Below are positions 1 to 11,431 of a stretch of DNA of 64,000 nt, in pieces. Each line of letters begins with the position of its first letter. Positions within the stretch are counted from its first letter, which is position 1. This DNA is from an uncultured cyanobacterium (GTDB lineage: Bacteria > Cyanobacteriota > Cyanobacteriia > PCC-6307 > Cyanobiaceae), in the NCBI GenBank assembly GCA_903917565.1, contig CAIXBB010000007.1, forward strand, positions 1-64,000. The letters are read 5' to 3'. The notes beneath the pieces were generated by a model that was given only the letters and a program-made list of their open reading frames with translations, made no database searches and was not told the DNA's origin. A program made the translations under genes and the position numbers.

Positions 1-518
1 ATCCAGCCGCCGCCACCGCCCTTGCGATAGCCGAGCTCGACCCGGTAGTCGCGGTCGGAGAGGGGAACGGGGAGGTACCACTCGGTGGCATGGCTGTCGA
101 CCACCACCTCCTGGAGGGTGTGGGGATGGGAGGAGCCACCGGCCAGGCCGGTCACGTCGGCGACGCGCAGGCAGAGCTGGGAGGCGCCGGCATGGAGGGC
201 CTCGCTGCGGTCGTCCTCGGAGATGTCCCAGAAGACATAGGCCCACTGGGGATCACGGGGCAGGAAGACGACGCGGGTTTCAGCGGCGGGCCGCGGTGCC
301 GGGGGCATCTCCTCCTCCAGGGCCGCGACCGTGCGTCCCGCCCGGGCTGGAGTTTCCTGCGGCACCGCGCCGGCCTCGCCCGAGCGATCGGCGATGGCCT
401 CTGCCAGACCGCCCTTGTCCTGGGCGCTGTAGCGCCGGATGCCCAGGGTCCTGGCCAGCTCGCGCAACTGGCGCATACTGAGGTCGGCCAGGTTCGCGAA
501 TGGGTTAGTTCTGGCCAT
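1..518 (-). CDS. DUF4912 domain-containing protein, 3' end outside window
   Basis: The reverse strand reads from an ATG at 518 into the window edge, giving about 172 residues without a stop; the C-terminus lies beyond base 1. Residues 1-45 form a Rho N-terminal/SAP-like helical segment (LADLSMRQLREL, then LGIRRYSAQDKGGL). From about residue 75 there is a DUF4912-type beta domain with the marker LPRDPQWAYVFWDI. DUF4912 proteins are common in cyanobacteria and have no settled biochemical role; the N-terminal segment suggests nucleic-acid binding, which is inference. The 60 bases upstream are AT-rich for this genome and hold a GTTACATC motif at 534-541. Confidence 0.8.
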   Translation of the reverse strand, partial: MARTNPFANLADLSMRQLRELARTLGIRRYSAQDKGGLAEAIADRSGEAGAVPQETPARAGRTVAALEEEMPPAPRPAAETRVVFLPRDPQWAYVFWDISEDDRSEALHAGASQLCLRVADVTGLAGGSSHPHTLQEVVVDSHATEWYLPVPLSDRDYRVELGYRKGGGGGW

Positions 519-580
519 CGTATTTTAACAATCGTTACATCCCAATAATCCCCGATGGGATCAGGGCGGGATCACTGCTG

Positions 581-925
581 TCAGCGGATGGCAACAACCC
601 CGAAGCGGCCCGGATCGCCCGGCGGCGGTGGCATGGGGCCCCGCGTCAGGTCGGATCCACGGCGCTCCGGGGGCCGGGTTGGCCGCTCCGGAACACTCGC
701 CAGCAGGGCCGAGACCGTCAGCAGGGATCCCAGCGTCAGCCAGAGGCCCCAGCGACGGGGCAGGGCCAGGGCGTTGCCGCGCCCCTGCCCCCGGCGCCGC
801 GTGCCGCTGGCGATCCGGCGGGCACTGCCGATCCCCAGCGGCTCTCCACAGCGGGCACAGACCATGCGACCCGCCAGGCTGCGGTCGGCGCGCACAGCCC
901 AACTGCCGCACTTCGGACAGCCCAT
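581..925 (-). CDS. Small zinc-ribbon membrane protein, hypothetical
   Basis: This encodes a 114-residue protein. The first 30 residues carry two CxxC pairs (CPKC and CARC), spaced like a zinc ribbon. An Arg-rich stretch leads to one hydrophobic segment near residues 58-77 (LWLTLGSLLTVSALLA), and the tail is rich in proline and glycine. The layout is a cytoplasmic zinc knuckle tethered to the membrane. I do not recognise a named family. It sits between the DUF4912 gene and the cupin gene on the same strand, with a 41-base gap to the cupin stop codon. Longer overlapping frames on both strands here have no comparable motif structure. Confidence 0.6.
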   Translation of the reverse strand: MGCPKCGSWAVRADRSLAGRMVCARCGEPLGIGSARRIASGTRRRGQGRGNALALPRRWGLWLTLGSLLTVSALLASVPERPTRPPERRGSDLTRGPMPPPPGDPGRFGVVAIR

Positions 926-966
926 CCCTCACCCGATCCATCGCCCCTCCATGGTGGCGGAACGAC

Positions 967-1476
967 CTAGAGCAGTGCCGGATCGGCGCCGGCAGGTCGC
1001 TCGGCCGGCTGGAGGTCGGCCATCAGCCGGAAATCCTCGAACGCGAATCCCGGCCCCACGCAGCAGTGCAGCAGGCTCCATCGCCCCAGGCTGCGGGCCG
1101 CCTGCCACCAGCCCGCCGGCACGATCTGCAGGGGGCTCGGCTCCGGATCACCGGCAGCCCCATGGGCCCTGTGACCCACGGCGAGGGGGGCGAGGGCCAG
1201 CCGTTCGGCCGTGCCTCCCTCTGGCGGCAGCCGCCAGAGGTCGAGGGGATCACCGCCGGCGTGGTGCCAGACCTCATCGGCCCCCGCGACCCGGTGCCAA
1301 CGGCTGAGCTGACCCTCCGTCAGCAGGAAGGCGATCACCGTGAGTCCGGCACGTTGGCGCCCGTCATCGCTGCGGCACACCTGGCCGGCGGAGCGGTGCA
1401 GCTCCCGGTACCAGCCCCCCTCCGGGTGGGGCTGCAGAGCGAAGTGGGCGATCAACGCCTCCGGACTGGAAGCCAT
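967..1476 (-). CDS. Cupin, DUF985 family
   Basis: The 169-residue protein starts MASSPEALIAHF and contains HPEGGWYRE, the signature of the DUF985 cupin family (yeast YML079W-like). It continues with FLLTEGQLSRWHRV and a second cupin motif near GPGFAFEDF. Structurally characterised members are small beta-barrels with an unknown ligand, thought to bind a small sugar or nucleotide-like molecule. The frame stays open 45 codons upstream to 1611, but that extension lacks family similarity and would run across the divergent UmuD-like gene start, so the ATG at 1476 is preferred. The intergenic space to the UmuD-like gene is short and must hold both promoters. Confidence 0.8.
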   Translation of the reverse strand: MASSPEALIAHFALQPHPEGGWYRELHRSAGQVCRSDDGRQRAGLTVIAFLLTEGQLSRWHRVAGADEVWHHAGGDPLDLWRLPPEGGTAERLALAPLAVGHRAHGAAGDPEPSPLQIVPAGWWQAARSLGRWSLLHCCVGPGFAFEDFRLMADLQPAERPAGADPALL

Positions 1477-1556
1477 GGCCTGACGGCAGGGGGTCACTGC
1501 CGATGATCCCGCGGCAGGGGCCGCCCGGAGTAGAACATCCGTACTGCAGCGGGCCG

Positions 1557-2039
1557 ATGCTTCCCCTCCCTCCCCGGTCACCGCTGCCCCCACGGCAAGG
1601 AGCCGCGGCACTCTTCTGTCTCCTGGCCACCGAGGCCGTCAGCGCCGGCTTCCCCAGCCCCGCCGACGACTACGTGGAGGCCCGCATCGATCTCAACGTC
1701 GAACTGATCCCCCGCCCGCTGTCCACCTTCTTCATGCGCGTCAGCGGCGATGCCATGCAGGGGGACGGCATCGTCGACGGCGACCTGCTGGTGATCGACC
1801 GCAGCGTCGATCCCCGTCCCGGCATGGTGGTGGTGGCGGTGCATGCCGGCGCCTTCCTGCTGCGCCGCCTGGCCCGGCGCGGCGCCGAACTGTGGCTGGT
1901 GGCCAGCGACGGCACCAGTCCGCCCCTGGTGCTCGTCAGCGACGAAGGGAGCGGTGGCGATGGTGCAGGCGCGGACCTCTGGGGCGTCGTGATCCACGCC
2001 GTGCATCACCTGGCGGGCGCCCCTTCCAGGCGTCACTGA
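1557..2039 (+). CDS. UmuD-like S24 family protein with altered catalytic lysine
   Basis: From the ATG at 1557 this is 160 residues; an in-frame ATG at 1503 is an alternative. The sequence AGFPSPADDYVEARIDLN matches the UmuD self-cleavage region, with the scissile bond at Ala30-Gly31. The nucleophile motif SGDAMQGDGI supplies Ser64, and GVVIHAVHHL closes the S24 fold. At the position of the general-base lysine (VKKL in E. coli UmuD, VKRL in LexA) this protein has FLLRRL, so Arg103 replaces lysine. UmuD normally works with UmuC in translesion synthesis during the SOS response, but no umuC-like gene is adjacent. The family assignment is firm; self-cleavage activity is doubtful. Confidence 0.8.
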   Translation: MLPLPPRSPLPPRQGAAALFCLLATEAVSAGFPSPADDYVEARIDLNVELIPRPLSTFFMRVSGDAMQGDGIVDGDLLVIDRSVDPRPGMVVVAVHAGAFLLRRLARRGAELWLVASDGTSPPLVLVSDEGSGGDGAGADLWGVVIHAVHHLAGAPSRRH

Positions 2040-2236
2040 TCGGCGCGGTGGGGCAGGGCGCGCGAATCGCTGGGAAGCGCGGGAGGGGTCATCAGCAGGC
2101 CGCGCCGGCGCAGCTCACGCCGGAATTCACCGGCCAGTCCGTCCGCCATCCAGAGCTTGCGCAGATGGCCGAAGATCACCATGCAGCGCAGGGCGATGGT
2201 GACGCAGACAAGCACCTGCAGGCAGAGTTTCAGCAC
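2033..2236 (-). CDS. Small hypothetical protein with N-terminal hydrophobic segment
   Basis: This 67-residue frame starts MLKLCLQVLVCVTIAL, a probable membrane or signal-anchor helix. It is followed by a basic amphipathic stretch (HLRKLWM, FRRELRRRG) and a polar tail. Its stop overlaps the 3' end of the convergent UmuD-like gene by seven bases. I recognise no family, and support is limited to its sensible composition and tight fit between neighbours. It could be spurious, since this GC-rich genome has many open shadow frames. Confidence 0.4.
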   Translation of the reverse strand: MLKLCLQVLVCVTIALRCMVIFGHLRKLWMADGLAGEFRRELRRRGLLMTPPALPSDSRALPHRADQ

Positions 2237-2374
2237 GGTGGAAAAAGGTGCAGCGCTGCGCTAGGTCCAGCCTAGGGGCGCCAGCGGCGAGCGGGCGCAG
2301 CGGGGCGGCGGGAAAACGCCATCCAGGCGTCATGCTGGGGGCGATGAGCGGCAACGCCGCCCCAGCCTGCTTCG

Positions 2375-2656
2375 ATGATCGAGCCTCTGCCGGAGCTGAG
2401 CACCGCCGAACTGGAGACCCTGCTGGCCGCCCTCGATCCGCTGCTGGATGGCTTCGGCGAGGGGGGCTCCTGCCTCGACGATGCCAGCGCCTTCCTGGAA
2501 CGACTGGGCCTGGGCCAGCCCAGCGACGACGGGGGGACGACCTCGCCCCTGCTGCAGTGGCTGGAAAGCTGGCGGGCCGCCGGCGGCAACCGGGCGACCC
2601 TGCGGCTGATGGTGCAGACCCTCCTGACGGGACGTCAGGAGGGTCTGCCGGACTGA
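2375..2656 (+). CDS. Conserved hypothetical acidic protein
   Basis: The 93-residue, acidic and largely helical protein (LSTAELETLLAAL, then LLQWLESWRAAGG) has no signal peptide, membrane segment or recognised motif. Codon use is typical of the surrounding genes, with GC-rich third positions. Its last dozen codons are embedded in a perfect inverted repeat (2614-2648), so the RNA encoding the C-terminus (TLLTGRQEGL) also folds as a hairpin. The gene converges with folP. Function unknown; being a real gene is the best reading of this interval. Confidence 0.6.
   Translation: MIEPLPELSTAELETLLAALDPLLDGFGEGGSCLDDASAFLERLGLGQPSDDGGTTSPLLQWLESWRAAGGNRATLRLMVQTLLTGRQEGLPD
2614..2648. terminator. Perfect 16-bp inverted repeat, likely bidirectional terminator
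   Basis: Bases 2614-2629 and 2633-2648 are exact reverse complements, separated by the three-base loop GGA. The hairpin covers the 3' codons of the 2375-2656 gene and lies 36 bases past the folP stop on the other strand. There is no T-tract, so it may act as a transcription barrier or RNA 3'-end stabiliser rather than a classical intrinsic terminator. Confidence 0.6.
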
Positions 2657-2682
2657 TCTGCAGGACTGATCTGCAGGACTGA
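2651..2682. repeat. 13-bp tandem repeat, about 2.5 copies
   Basis: The unit GACTGATCTGCAG occurs twice in full (2651-2663 and 2664-2676) and is followed by the first six bases of a third copy. Each unit holds a TGA; the first is the stop codon of the upstream gene. It fills the space between two convergent genes and looks like replication slippage. Confidence 0.8.
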
Positions 2683-2683
2683 A

Positions 2684-3547
2684 TCAGTGGCGGCTGAGGG
2701 CTTCGGCCATGCGGGCCGTCTGCACGATCGGCCCGACATCGTGCACCCGCAGCACATCGGCACCGGCGGCGATGGCCTGGACGCAGACCGCCGCGGTGCC
2801 CCAGAGGCGGGCCCGGGGGCGGGGCTCGGCCAGGACCTCGCCGATGAAACGCTTGCGGGACGGCCCCACCAGCAGGGGGAAACCCTCTGCCCGCAGCTGG
2901 GCCAGTCCCCGCAGCAGGGTGAGGTTGTGGGCGGCGGTCTTGGCGAAACCCAGCCCCGGATCCCAGACGATCCGCTCCGGGCGCACCCCCGCGGCCAGGG
3001 CCCGGTCGGTGGCGCGCAGCAGCTCCTGGCGCACCTCCGCGACCACATCGCCGTAGTGGGCCAGGGCGTCCATCGTGCGGCTGTCGCCACGGCTGTGCAT
3101 CAGCACGCAGGGGCAGTCGGCGGCCGCCACCACCGTCAGCAGGGCGGGATCACGGCGGCCGGCGCTGACATCGTTGATCCAGTGCGCCCCGGCCGCCAGG
3201 GCCGCCTCGGCCACCGGGGCGAGGAAGGTGTCGATCGAGAGCAGGGGGCCTCCGGCCTCCGGGGGCGGCAGCGTCGCCAGGATTCGCCGCAGGCCGGGCA
3301 GCACCCGGGCGATCTCGACCTCGGCACCGACCTCGGGCGCCCCGGGCCTGGTGCTCTGGCCCCCCAGGTCGAGCAGGTCGGCACCTTGACGGTGCAGCAG
3401 ACGGGCCCGCCGCAGGGCCGCGTCGGGGGCCTCGAAACGGCCGCCGTCACTGAAGGAATCGGGGGTGAGGTTGAGGACCCCCATCACGAGGGTGCGATCC
3501 CCCCAGCGGAAACCGGGTGGTGCGGCGAGAGGTGCGGCATCGCTCAC
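2684..3547 (-). CDS. folP: Dihydropteroate synthase
   Basis: DHPS condenses p-aminobenzoate with dihydropterin pyrophosphate in folate synthesis and is the sulfonamide target. The 287-residue product shows the family motifs in order: MGVLNLTPDSFSDGG near the N-terminus, DLGGQSTRPGA (Gln where most have Glu), SIDT, INDVSA, DPGLGFAKTAAHN, and GPSRKRFIG near the C-terminus. A GTG at 3547 is chosen as start because it gives the normal N-terminus. The frame is open to 3655, but that extension lies inside tpiA. It is 25 bases downstream of tpiA on the same strand and is probably co-transcribed with it. Confidence 0.93.
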   Translation of the reverse strand: MSDAAPLAAPPGFRWGDRTLVMGVLNLTPDSFSDGGRFEAPDAALRRARLLHRQGADLLDLGGQSTRPGAPEVGAEVEIARVLPGLRRILATLPPPEAGGPLLSIDTFLAPVAEAALAAGAHWINDVSAGRRDPALLTVVAAADCPCVLMHSRGDSRTMDALAHYGDVVAEVRQELLRATDRALAAGVRPERIVWDPGLGFAKTAAHNLTLLRGLAQLRAEGFPLLVGPSRKRFIGEVLAEPRPRARLWGTAAVCVQAIAAGADVLRVHDVGPIVQTARMAEALSRH

Positions 3548-3572
3548 GGCGTTCGGAGCGGCGACAGGAGGC

Positions 3573-4313
3573 TCAGACCGCCACCGGCACCTGGTAGTTG
3601 GCAATGCGGGCGAAGCTGATCGGATCGAGGGAGGCGCCACCCACAAGCACACCATCGATGTCGCTCTGGGCCATCAGCATGTCGATGGTGGCGGGGTTGA
3701 CCGAACCGCCGTACTGCACCACCACCTCAGGGTGGCCCACCCAGCCGCGGATCAGGCCGCAGATGCGGTTGGCCTCCTCGGGGGCGCAGGTCTTGCCGGT
3801 GCCGATCGCCCAGATGGGCTCGTAGGCCACGATCAGGTGCAGGGGGTCGACGCCCTCCAGCCCCTGCTCCACCTGACGGTGGATCACCCGCTCGGTTTCG
3901 CGGGCTTCGCGCTGGTCGTCGCTCTCGCCCACGCACAGGATCGGAATCAGGCCCGTCTTCTGGGCCGTGCGGGCCCGCAGATTGATCTGCTCGTCGGTTT
4001 CGCTGAAGTACTTGCGCGGCTCGCTGTGGCCCACGATCGCGTGGGTGACCCCGTGCTCTAGGAGCATGGGGGCGGAGATCATGCCGGTGTAGGCACCGCT
4101 CTCCTCCCAGTGGACGTTCTGGCCGGCGATGGCGACGCCGGCGCCGGCCAGGTGACGGCAAAGGGTGGGGATGGCCGTGAACGGAGGGGCCAGCACCACC
4201 TCCCTGTCATCGGGCAGATCGGCGATCAGGGGCCGGAAGGTGGCCGCAAAAGCCCGCGCCTGGGCGCAGGTCATGTGCATCTTCCAGTTGCCTGCGATGA
4301 CGGCCTTGCGCAC
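3573..4313 (-). CDS. tpiA: Triosephosphate isomerase
   Basis: TIM interconverts dihydroxyacetone phosphate and glyceraldehyde 3-phosphate in the Calvin cycle and glycolysis. Starting at GTG 4313 the protein is 246 residues, the usual length, beginning [13 protein letters not shown] with catalytic Lys11. The catalytic His is in IVGHSEPR (about residue 96) and the catalytic Glu in [11 protein letters not shown] (about 165), followed by the phosphate-binding YGGSVNP and GVLVGGASL. An upstream in-frame ATG at 4334 would add seven residues. It lies between the S4-domain gene and folP in a probable three-gene operon. Confidence 0.95.
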   Translation of the reverse strand: MRKAVIAGNWKMHMTCAQARAFAATFRPLIADLPDDREVVLAPPFTAIPTLCRHLAGAGVAIAGQNVHWEESGAYTGMISAPMLLEHGVTHAIVGHSEPRKYFSETDEQINLRARTAQKTGLIPILCVGESDDQREARETERVIHRQVEQGLEGVDPLHLIVAYEPIWAIGTGKTCAPEEANRICGLIRGWVGHPEVVVQYGGSVNPATIDMLMAQSDIDGVLVGGASLDPISFARIANYQVPVAV

Positions 4314-4344
4314 GTGGTCTCCTGGCAGCGACATTCGAGGCAGG

Positions 4345-4563
4345 TTAAGGCGTGATGCTGCCATCCCCCCCACCGCCCAGCCGCCTGGAGAGCATCAGCA
4401 CCTCGTGGCCGTCGATGACCACCGCATCGCCAGGAGCCAGCTGGCGACCGCGCCGGGTCTCGATCGTGCCGTTCACGGTCACATCCCCCCGCTGGATGCG
4501 CTGCTTGGCCTCGCCGCCGGTGCCGACGAGGCCCTGCCATTTGAGGAACTGATCCAGCTTCAA
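4345..4563 (-). CDS. S4-domain RNA-binding protein (YbcJ/RqcP-like)
   Basis: The S4 fold is clear: [30 protein letters not shown], then the RGRQLAPGD and VVIDGHEV strands (shown here in pieces of one contiguous domain). Single-domain S4 proteins of about 70 residues bind structured RNA, often on the ribosome. A TTG at 4563 gives the usual compact 72-residue product. No ATG or GTG lies nearby, and the frame stays open to 4659 across the start of the divergent ABC gene. The start is therefore uncertain while the domain is not. It precedes tpiA by about 30 bases on the same strand. Confidence 0.75.
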   Translation of the reverse strand: MKLDQFLKWQGLVGTGGEAKQRIQRGDVTVNGTIETRRGRQLAPGDAVVIDGHEVLMLSRRLGGGGDGSITP

Positions 4564-4602
4564 CGTCAGGGGACGCCCGGAGAGCGCTGATAGGGTTCGT
4601 CG

Positions 4603-6342
4603 ATGCTTGCACCCTCGCCGGCCGGCTTCCGCAGGCTCTGGCCGCTGCTGAAGCCCCACCGGCGACCCCTGCTGTTCGGGGGGTTGTGCATGCTGGTGTT
4701 TGTGGCCTGCTGGCCCCTGCTGGCCTGGCTGGCGGGCCAGCTAATCCCGGCCATCGGCGCCGGCGATTTCTCCACGGTGCTGCGCAGCGTGGCCGCGGCC
4801 CTGGCGGTGTTCCTGGTGCAGAAGATCGCCCAGTTCGGGCAGGACACCCTGCTGGCGGGTCCGGCCCTGCAGGTGAGCCAGGAGCTGCGGCGCCAGCTGT
4901 TCGCCCGGCTGCAGCGGCTCGACTTCGGGGCCCTCGAGAAGCTGTCCGCCGGCGATCTCACCTACCGGCTCACCGAAGATGCCGACCGGGTGGGGGAGGT
5001 GATCTACAAGACGATCCAGGACACCACCCCCAGCGCCCTGCAGCTGGTCGTGGTGCTGGGGTACATGGTCTGGCTGGACTGGCCCCTGGCCCTGGCCACG
5101 CTGCTGCTGGCCCCGCTGGTGGCGCTGATGGTGAGCGCCTTCGGGGCCCGGGTGATGAACTCCGCCGAGCGCAGCCAGAAGCAGGTCAGCGATCTGGCGG
5201 CCCTTCTGGCTGAGGCGATCGGCGGACTGCCCCTCGTGCGGGCCTTCGCCGCGGAGCCCTGGCTGCAGGAGCGCTTCGACACCGAGATCGACCTGCACCG
5301 TCGCGCCCGCTACCGCACCCTGGAACTCCTGGCCCTGCAGCACCCGGTGGTGGGTTTCATCGAAGCGGCGGGCATCCTCTCGGTGCTGCTGATCGGGGCG
5401 GCGCGGATCAAGGCCGGCGGCCTCGACAGCCAGGGATTCAGCAGCTATGTGGCCGCGTTGCTCATGCTGATCGATCCGATCTCCCACCTCACCACCAACT
5501 TCAACGAGTTCCAGCAGGGCCAGGCCTCGCTCAATCGCCTGCGGGCGATCGAGAACGAGCCGGTGGAACCGCCCGACCACCCCGATGCCAGGCCCCTGGG
5601 AGCCGTGTCCGGGGAACTGGTGCTGGAAGGGGTGAGCTTCGGCTACCAGAGCGGCAGCCCGGTGCTGCGCCAGCTTGATCTTCAGATCCGGCCCGGCCAG
5701 GTGGTGGCCCTGGTGGGACCCTCCGGAGCCGGCAAGAGCACCCTGTTCTCGCTGCTGCTGCGCTTCAACACAGCCCAGAGCGGCCGGGTGCTGCTCGATG
5801 GCCAGAACCTGGCCGACCTGCGCGCCCGGGACCTGCGCCGGGCCGTGGCCCTGGTGCCCCAGCAGAGCAGCGTGTTTTCAGGCACGGTGGCCGAGGCGAT
5901 CGCCTTCGGTCGCCCCGCCAGCGGTGAACAGATTCGCCAGGCCGCACGGCTGGCCAATGCGGCGGACTTCATCGAGACCCTCCCCGGCGGCTATGACAGC
6001 CGCCTCGAGGAACGGGGCAGCAACTTTTCCGGCGGCCAGCTGCAGCGGCTGGCGATCGCCCGGGCCGTGCTGGGCAACCCGGCGGTGATGCTCCTCGACG
6101 AGGCCACCAGCGCCCTGGATGCGGAGGCCGAAGAGGCGGTGCAGCAGGGCCTGCAGCAGGCCATGGCCGGTCGCACCGTGCTGGTCATCGCCCACCGGCT
6201 CGCCACCGTGCAGGAGGCCGATCTGATCGTCGTGCTCGACGGCGGTCGCATCGTCCAGCAGGGCAGCCACGATCAACTCATGGCCAGCGGCGGCCGCTAC
6301 CGGGAGCTGTGCGAGCGCCAGTTCATCCGTCTGGAGGCCTGA
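4603..6342 (+). CDS. ABC exporter, fused permease and ATPase (MsbA/multidrug type)
   Basis: The 579-residue protein is a type I exporter half-transporter. Residues about 20-310 form six membrane segments, and 340-579 the nucleotide-binding domain. The motifs are Walker A GPSGAGKST (near 372), Q-loop LVPQQSS, signature NFSGGQLQRLAIARA (near 473), Walker B MLLDEATSALD (near 495) and switch His in VIAHRLATV. Such proteins dimerise and export lipids or amphipathic compounds; the substrate cannot be read from sequence. It is divergent from the S4-tpiA-folP set, with overlapping 5' regions. Two HIP1 palindromes (near 5894 and 6051) lie inside. Confidence 0.9.
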   Translation: MLAPSPAGFRRLWPLLKPHRRPLLFGGLCMLVFVACWPLLAWLAGQLIPAIGAGDFSTVLRSVAAALAVFLVQKIAQFGQDTLLAGPALQVSQELRRQLFARLQRLDFGALEKLSAGDLTYRLTEDADRVGEVIYKTIQDTTPSALQLVVVLGYMVWLDWPLALATLLLAPLVALMVSAFGARVMNSAERSQKQVSDLAALLAEAIGGLPLVRAFAAEPWLQERFDTEIDLHRRARYRTLELLALQHPVVGFIEAAGILSVLLIGAARIKAGGLDSQGFSSYVAALLMLIDPISHLTTNFNEFQQGQASLNRLRAIENEPVEPPDHPDARPLGAVSGELVLEGVSFGYQSGSPVLRQLDLQIRPGQVVALVGPSGAGKSTLFSLLLRFNTAQSGRVLLDGQNLADLRARDLRRAVALVPQQSSVFSGTVAEAIAFGRPASGEQIRQAARLANAADFIETLPGGYDSRLEERGSNFSGGQLQRLAIARAVLGNPAVMLLDEATSALDAEAEEAVQQGLQQAMAGRTVLVIAHRLATVQEADLIVVLDGGRIVQQGSHDQLMASGGRYRELCERQFIRLEA

Positions 6343-6444
6343 ATCAGGCCCCCTGGTCGGTTGGCAAAAACGGATCTGGCCTGCCCCCTAGGCTGGCCCG
6401 GAACTGCGCCGACCACCTTGGAATCACCCAGCCAGCAACCTCCC

Positions 6445-6639
6445 GTGCTGACCTTCGAGGGCCTGCGCTACGACCTCAACGGCCTGCCGGACGACGTCAA
6501 GGAGCTGGTGCGGGGGATGCAGGTGGCCGATGCCCAGCTGCGCATGCACGAAGACACCCTGAAGGTGCTGGCCGTGGGCCGGCAGGCGATGGCCAGCCAG
6601 CTCAACGACAAGCTGAAGACCATCACGCCGCTGCCCTGA
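6445..6639 (+). CDS. Small conserved cyanobacterial protein (DUF6447-like)
   Basis: From GTG 6445 this encodes 64 residues starting VLTFEGLRYDLNGLPDDVKELV, with a helical body (RMHEDTLKVLAVGRQAM) and a short tail. Proteins of this build, with a beta strand of form LTFEGxxYDL and then a coiled helix, occur in cyanobacteria as DUF6447; the match is from memory and moderate. An ATG at 6361 is in frame, but the added 28 residues look like untranslated leader. It converges with the DUF3386 gene with nine bases between them. Confidence 0.6.
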   Translation: MLTFEGLRYDLNGLPDDVKELVRGMQVADAQLRMHEDTLKVLAVGRQAMASQLNDKLKTITPLP

Positions 6640-6648
6640 ACCCGGGGC

Positions 6649-7326
6649 CTAACCCAGGGGGGAGAGATCCTCGAAGCGAAACACCTGGCGGCCGGCAGGA
6701 GTGTCACCGTGGGCGTCTGTCTCCACCACCCGCTCACTCAGCACCCAGGGGCCCACGCCCGCCAGGGGCACAAAGGTGTCGGTGAAGCGGCTGGTGCCGC
6801 CGCGGGCCTCGCCGGTGGCGGGGTCGCTGTAACGGCTCGTGTAGCTGTGGCTCAGGTAGCCGCTGCCGGTGTCGGTGGTGCTTTCGGTGTAAATCGTCAC
6901 CACGGTGCCGTGGATGTGGCGGTGCACCATCGTCACCACGTTGTCCTTGATGCGGTAGCGGTCACCCTCGGCCTTGCCCCCCATGATCACCTCGGTGCCC
7001 ACCGCATCGGTGTCGCCGGCGGTGAAGGTGTTGGCGCCGTGGGTCTGCTCGAAGGGGCGGCGCACCCGGTGGATCGCCACTTCCCAGAGCTGGGAAGCCA
7101 CCGCCTTGTGCACCTCCTCGTCGGTGAGGCCCTCCACCACCGCCTTGAGGTCGGCCCCGACCTGAAAGGTGCCTTCCAGGCACCGGTCCCCCTGCTCCCA
7201 GACGCAACGGCCGCTGTAGCCGCCGAAGCCTGGCTCCCAGGTGTAGCGGTTCTCGTAGGCGGCGCGGAAGGCCTCGCGCAGGTCGGTGCCGGGGGCGACG
7301 GGGTGGGCAGCCAGGGTGCTGGTCAC
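6649..7326 (-). CDS. DUF3386 domain-containing protein
   Basis: The 225-residue soluble protein matches the cyanobacterial DUF3386 family: LREAFRAAYENRYTWEPGF at the N-terminus, YSGRCVWEQGDRCLEGTF, a long central domain with AIHRVRRPFEQTHGANTF, and a beta-rich C-terminus ending VFRFEDLSPLG. There is no signal peptide or membrane helix. The biochemical function is unknown. It starts 22 bases after the carB stop on the same strand, which suggests co-transcription. Confidence 0.85.
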   Translation of the reverse strand: MTSTLAAHPVAPGTDLREAFRAAYENRYTWEPGFGGYSGRCVWEQGDRCLEGTFQVGADLKAVVEGLTDEEVHKAVASQLWEVAIHRVRRPFEQTHGANTFTAGDTDAVGTEVIMGGKAEGDRYRIKDNVVTMVHRHIHGTVVTIYTESTTDTGSGYLSHSYTSRYSDPATGEARGGTSRFTDTFVPLAGVGPWVLSERVVETDAHGDTPAGRQVFRFEDLSPLG

Positions 7327-7348
7327 GGGGGAAGGGGCGATCGGGGGA

Positions 7349-10672
<3,324 letters not shown>

Positions 10673-10795
10673 AGGGCGTCGGTTGGGCAAACCCGCCCAG
10701 CCTCTCACGGTCGCCGTCCCGACCGGCCTGTCCGGGGCACTGGCACCGCAGGCAATCGCTAATCTGACGGGATACCTTCGCCCGAGACGCCGCCG

Positions 10796-11431
10796 ATGAG
10801 CGAACTCCAGCGCCTGAAGGGGTTGCTGCCCCCTGAGATGCAGAGCTGGGTGTTCGTGGAAGCCGCCGCCTCCGTGGACCCTCCCCTGGTCACCATCGAG
10901 GAGATCGGCCGCGACGAGGTGGAGATTCAGGTGGATCTCGAGAAATGGGATGGCCTGGCCCTCGACCACCGCAACCTGCTCTTCTGGCACGAAGTGGGCC
11001 GCGTCCAGAACGATGCGATCCCCCGCGACGGCTGGGAGATGGCGGCGCTGGCCATCGGCCTGGGCGGAGCCATCGGCGAACTCTGGGTGCAGGACGGACT
11101 GCTGCTGGTGATGGCCCTGGGCCTGTCCGGCTTCGCTGGCTACCGCCTCTATCTCAAGAACAATTCCGAGAAGCGTCTGCAGGACGCGATTCTGGCCGAC
11201 GAGCGGGCCATTGACCTGGCCTGTCGCTTCGGCTACAGCCTTCCCAACGCCTACAAGAGCCTGGGGGGTGCCCTCAAGGAGCTGGTGGAGCAGACCCGCA
11301 AGAAGCGGCGTCGCACCTTCTACGAAGACCGCCTCGAGGCCCTGCGCAAGAGTGCCGGCAAGGCCCGTGCCGAAATGGCGCAGCAACAGGGCTCCCGCCA
11401 GTCGGTCACCAGTGAGAATGTTTATGGATAG
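10796..11431 (+). CDS. DUF3318 domain-containing membrane protein
   Basis: The 211-residue protein belongs to the cyanobacterial DUF3318 family: [22 protein letters not shown] at the start, [23 protein letters not shown] in the middle, and a hydrophobic hairpin ([14 protein letters not shown] and [19 protein letters not shown]). A long basic helix ends the protein. LFWHEVGR has the look of a zinc-metalloprotease-like helix but lacks a full HExxH. Its stop overlaps the rsfS start by eight bases, so the two are translationally coupled. The divergent carB start is 123 bases away. Confidence 0.85.
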   Translation: MSELQRLKGLLPPEMQSWVFVEAAASVDPPLVTIEEIGRDEVEIQVDLEKWDGLALDHRNLLFWHEVGRVQNDAIPRDGWEMAALAIGLGGAIGELWVQDGLLLVMALGLSGFAGYRLYLKNNSEKRLQDAILADERAIDLACRFGYSLPNAYKSLGGALKELVEQTRKKRRRTFYEDRLEALRKSAGKARAEMAQQQGSRQSVTSENVYG

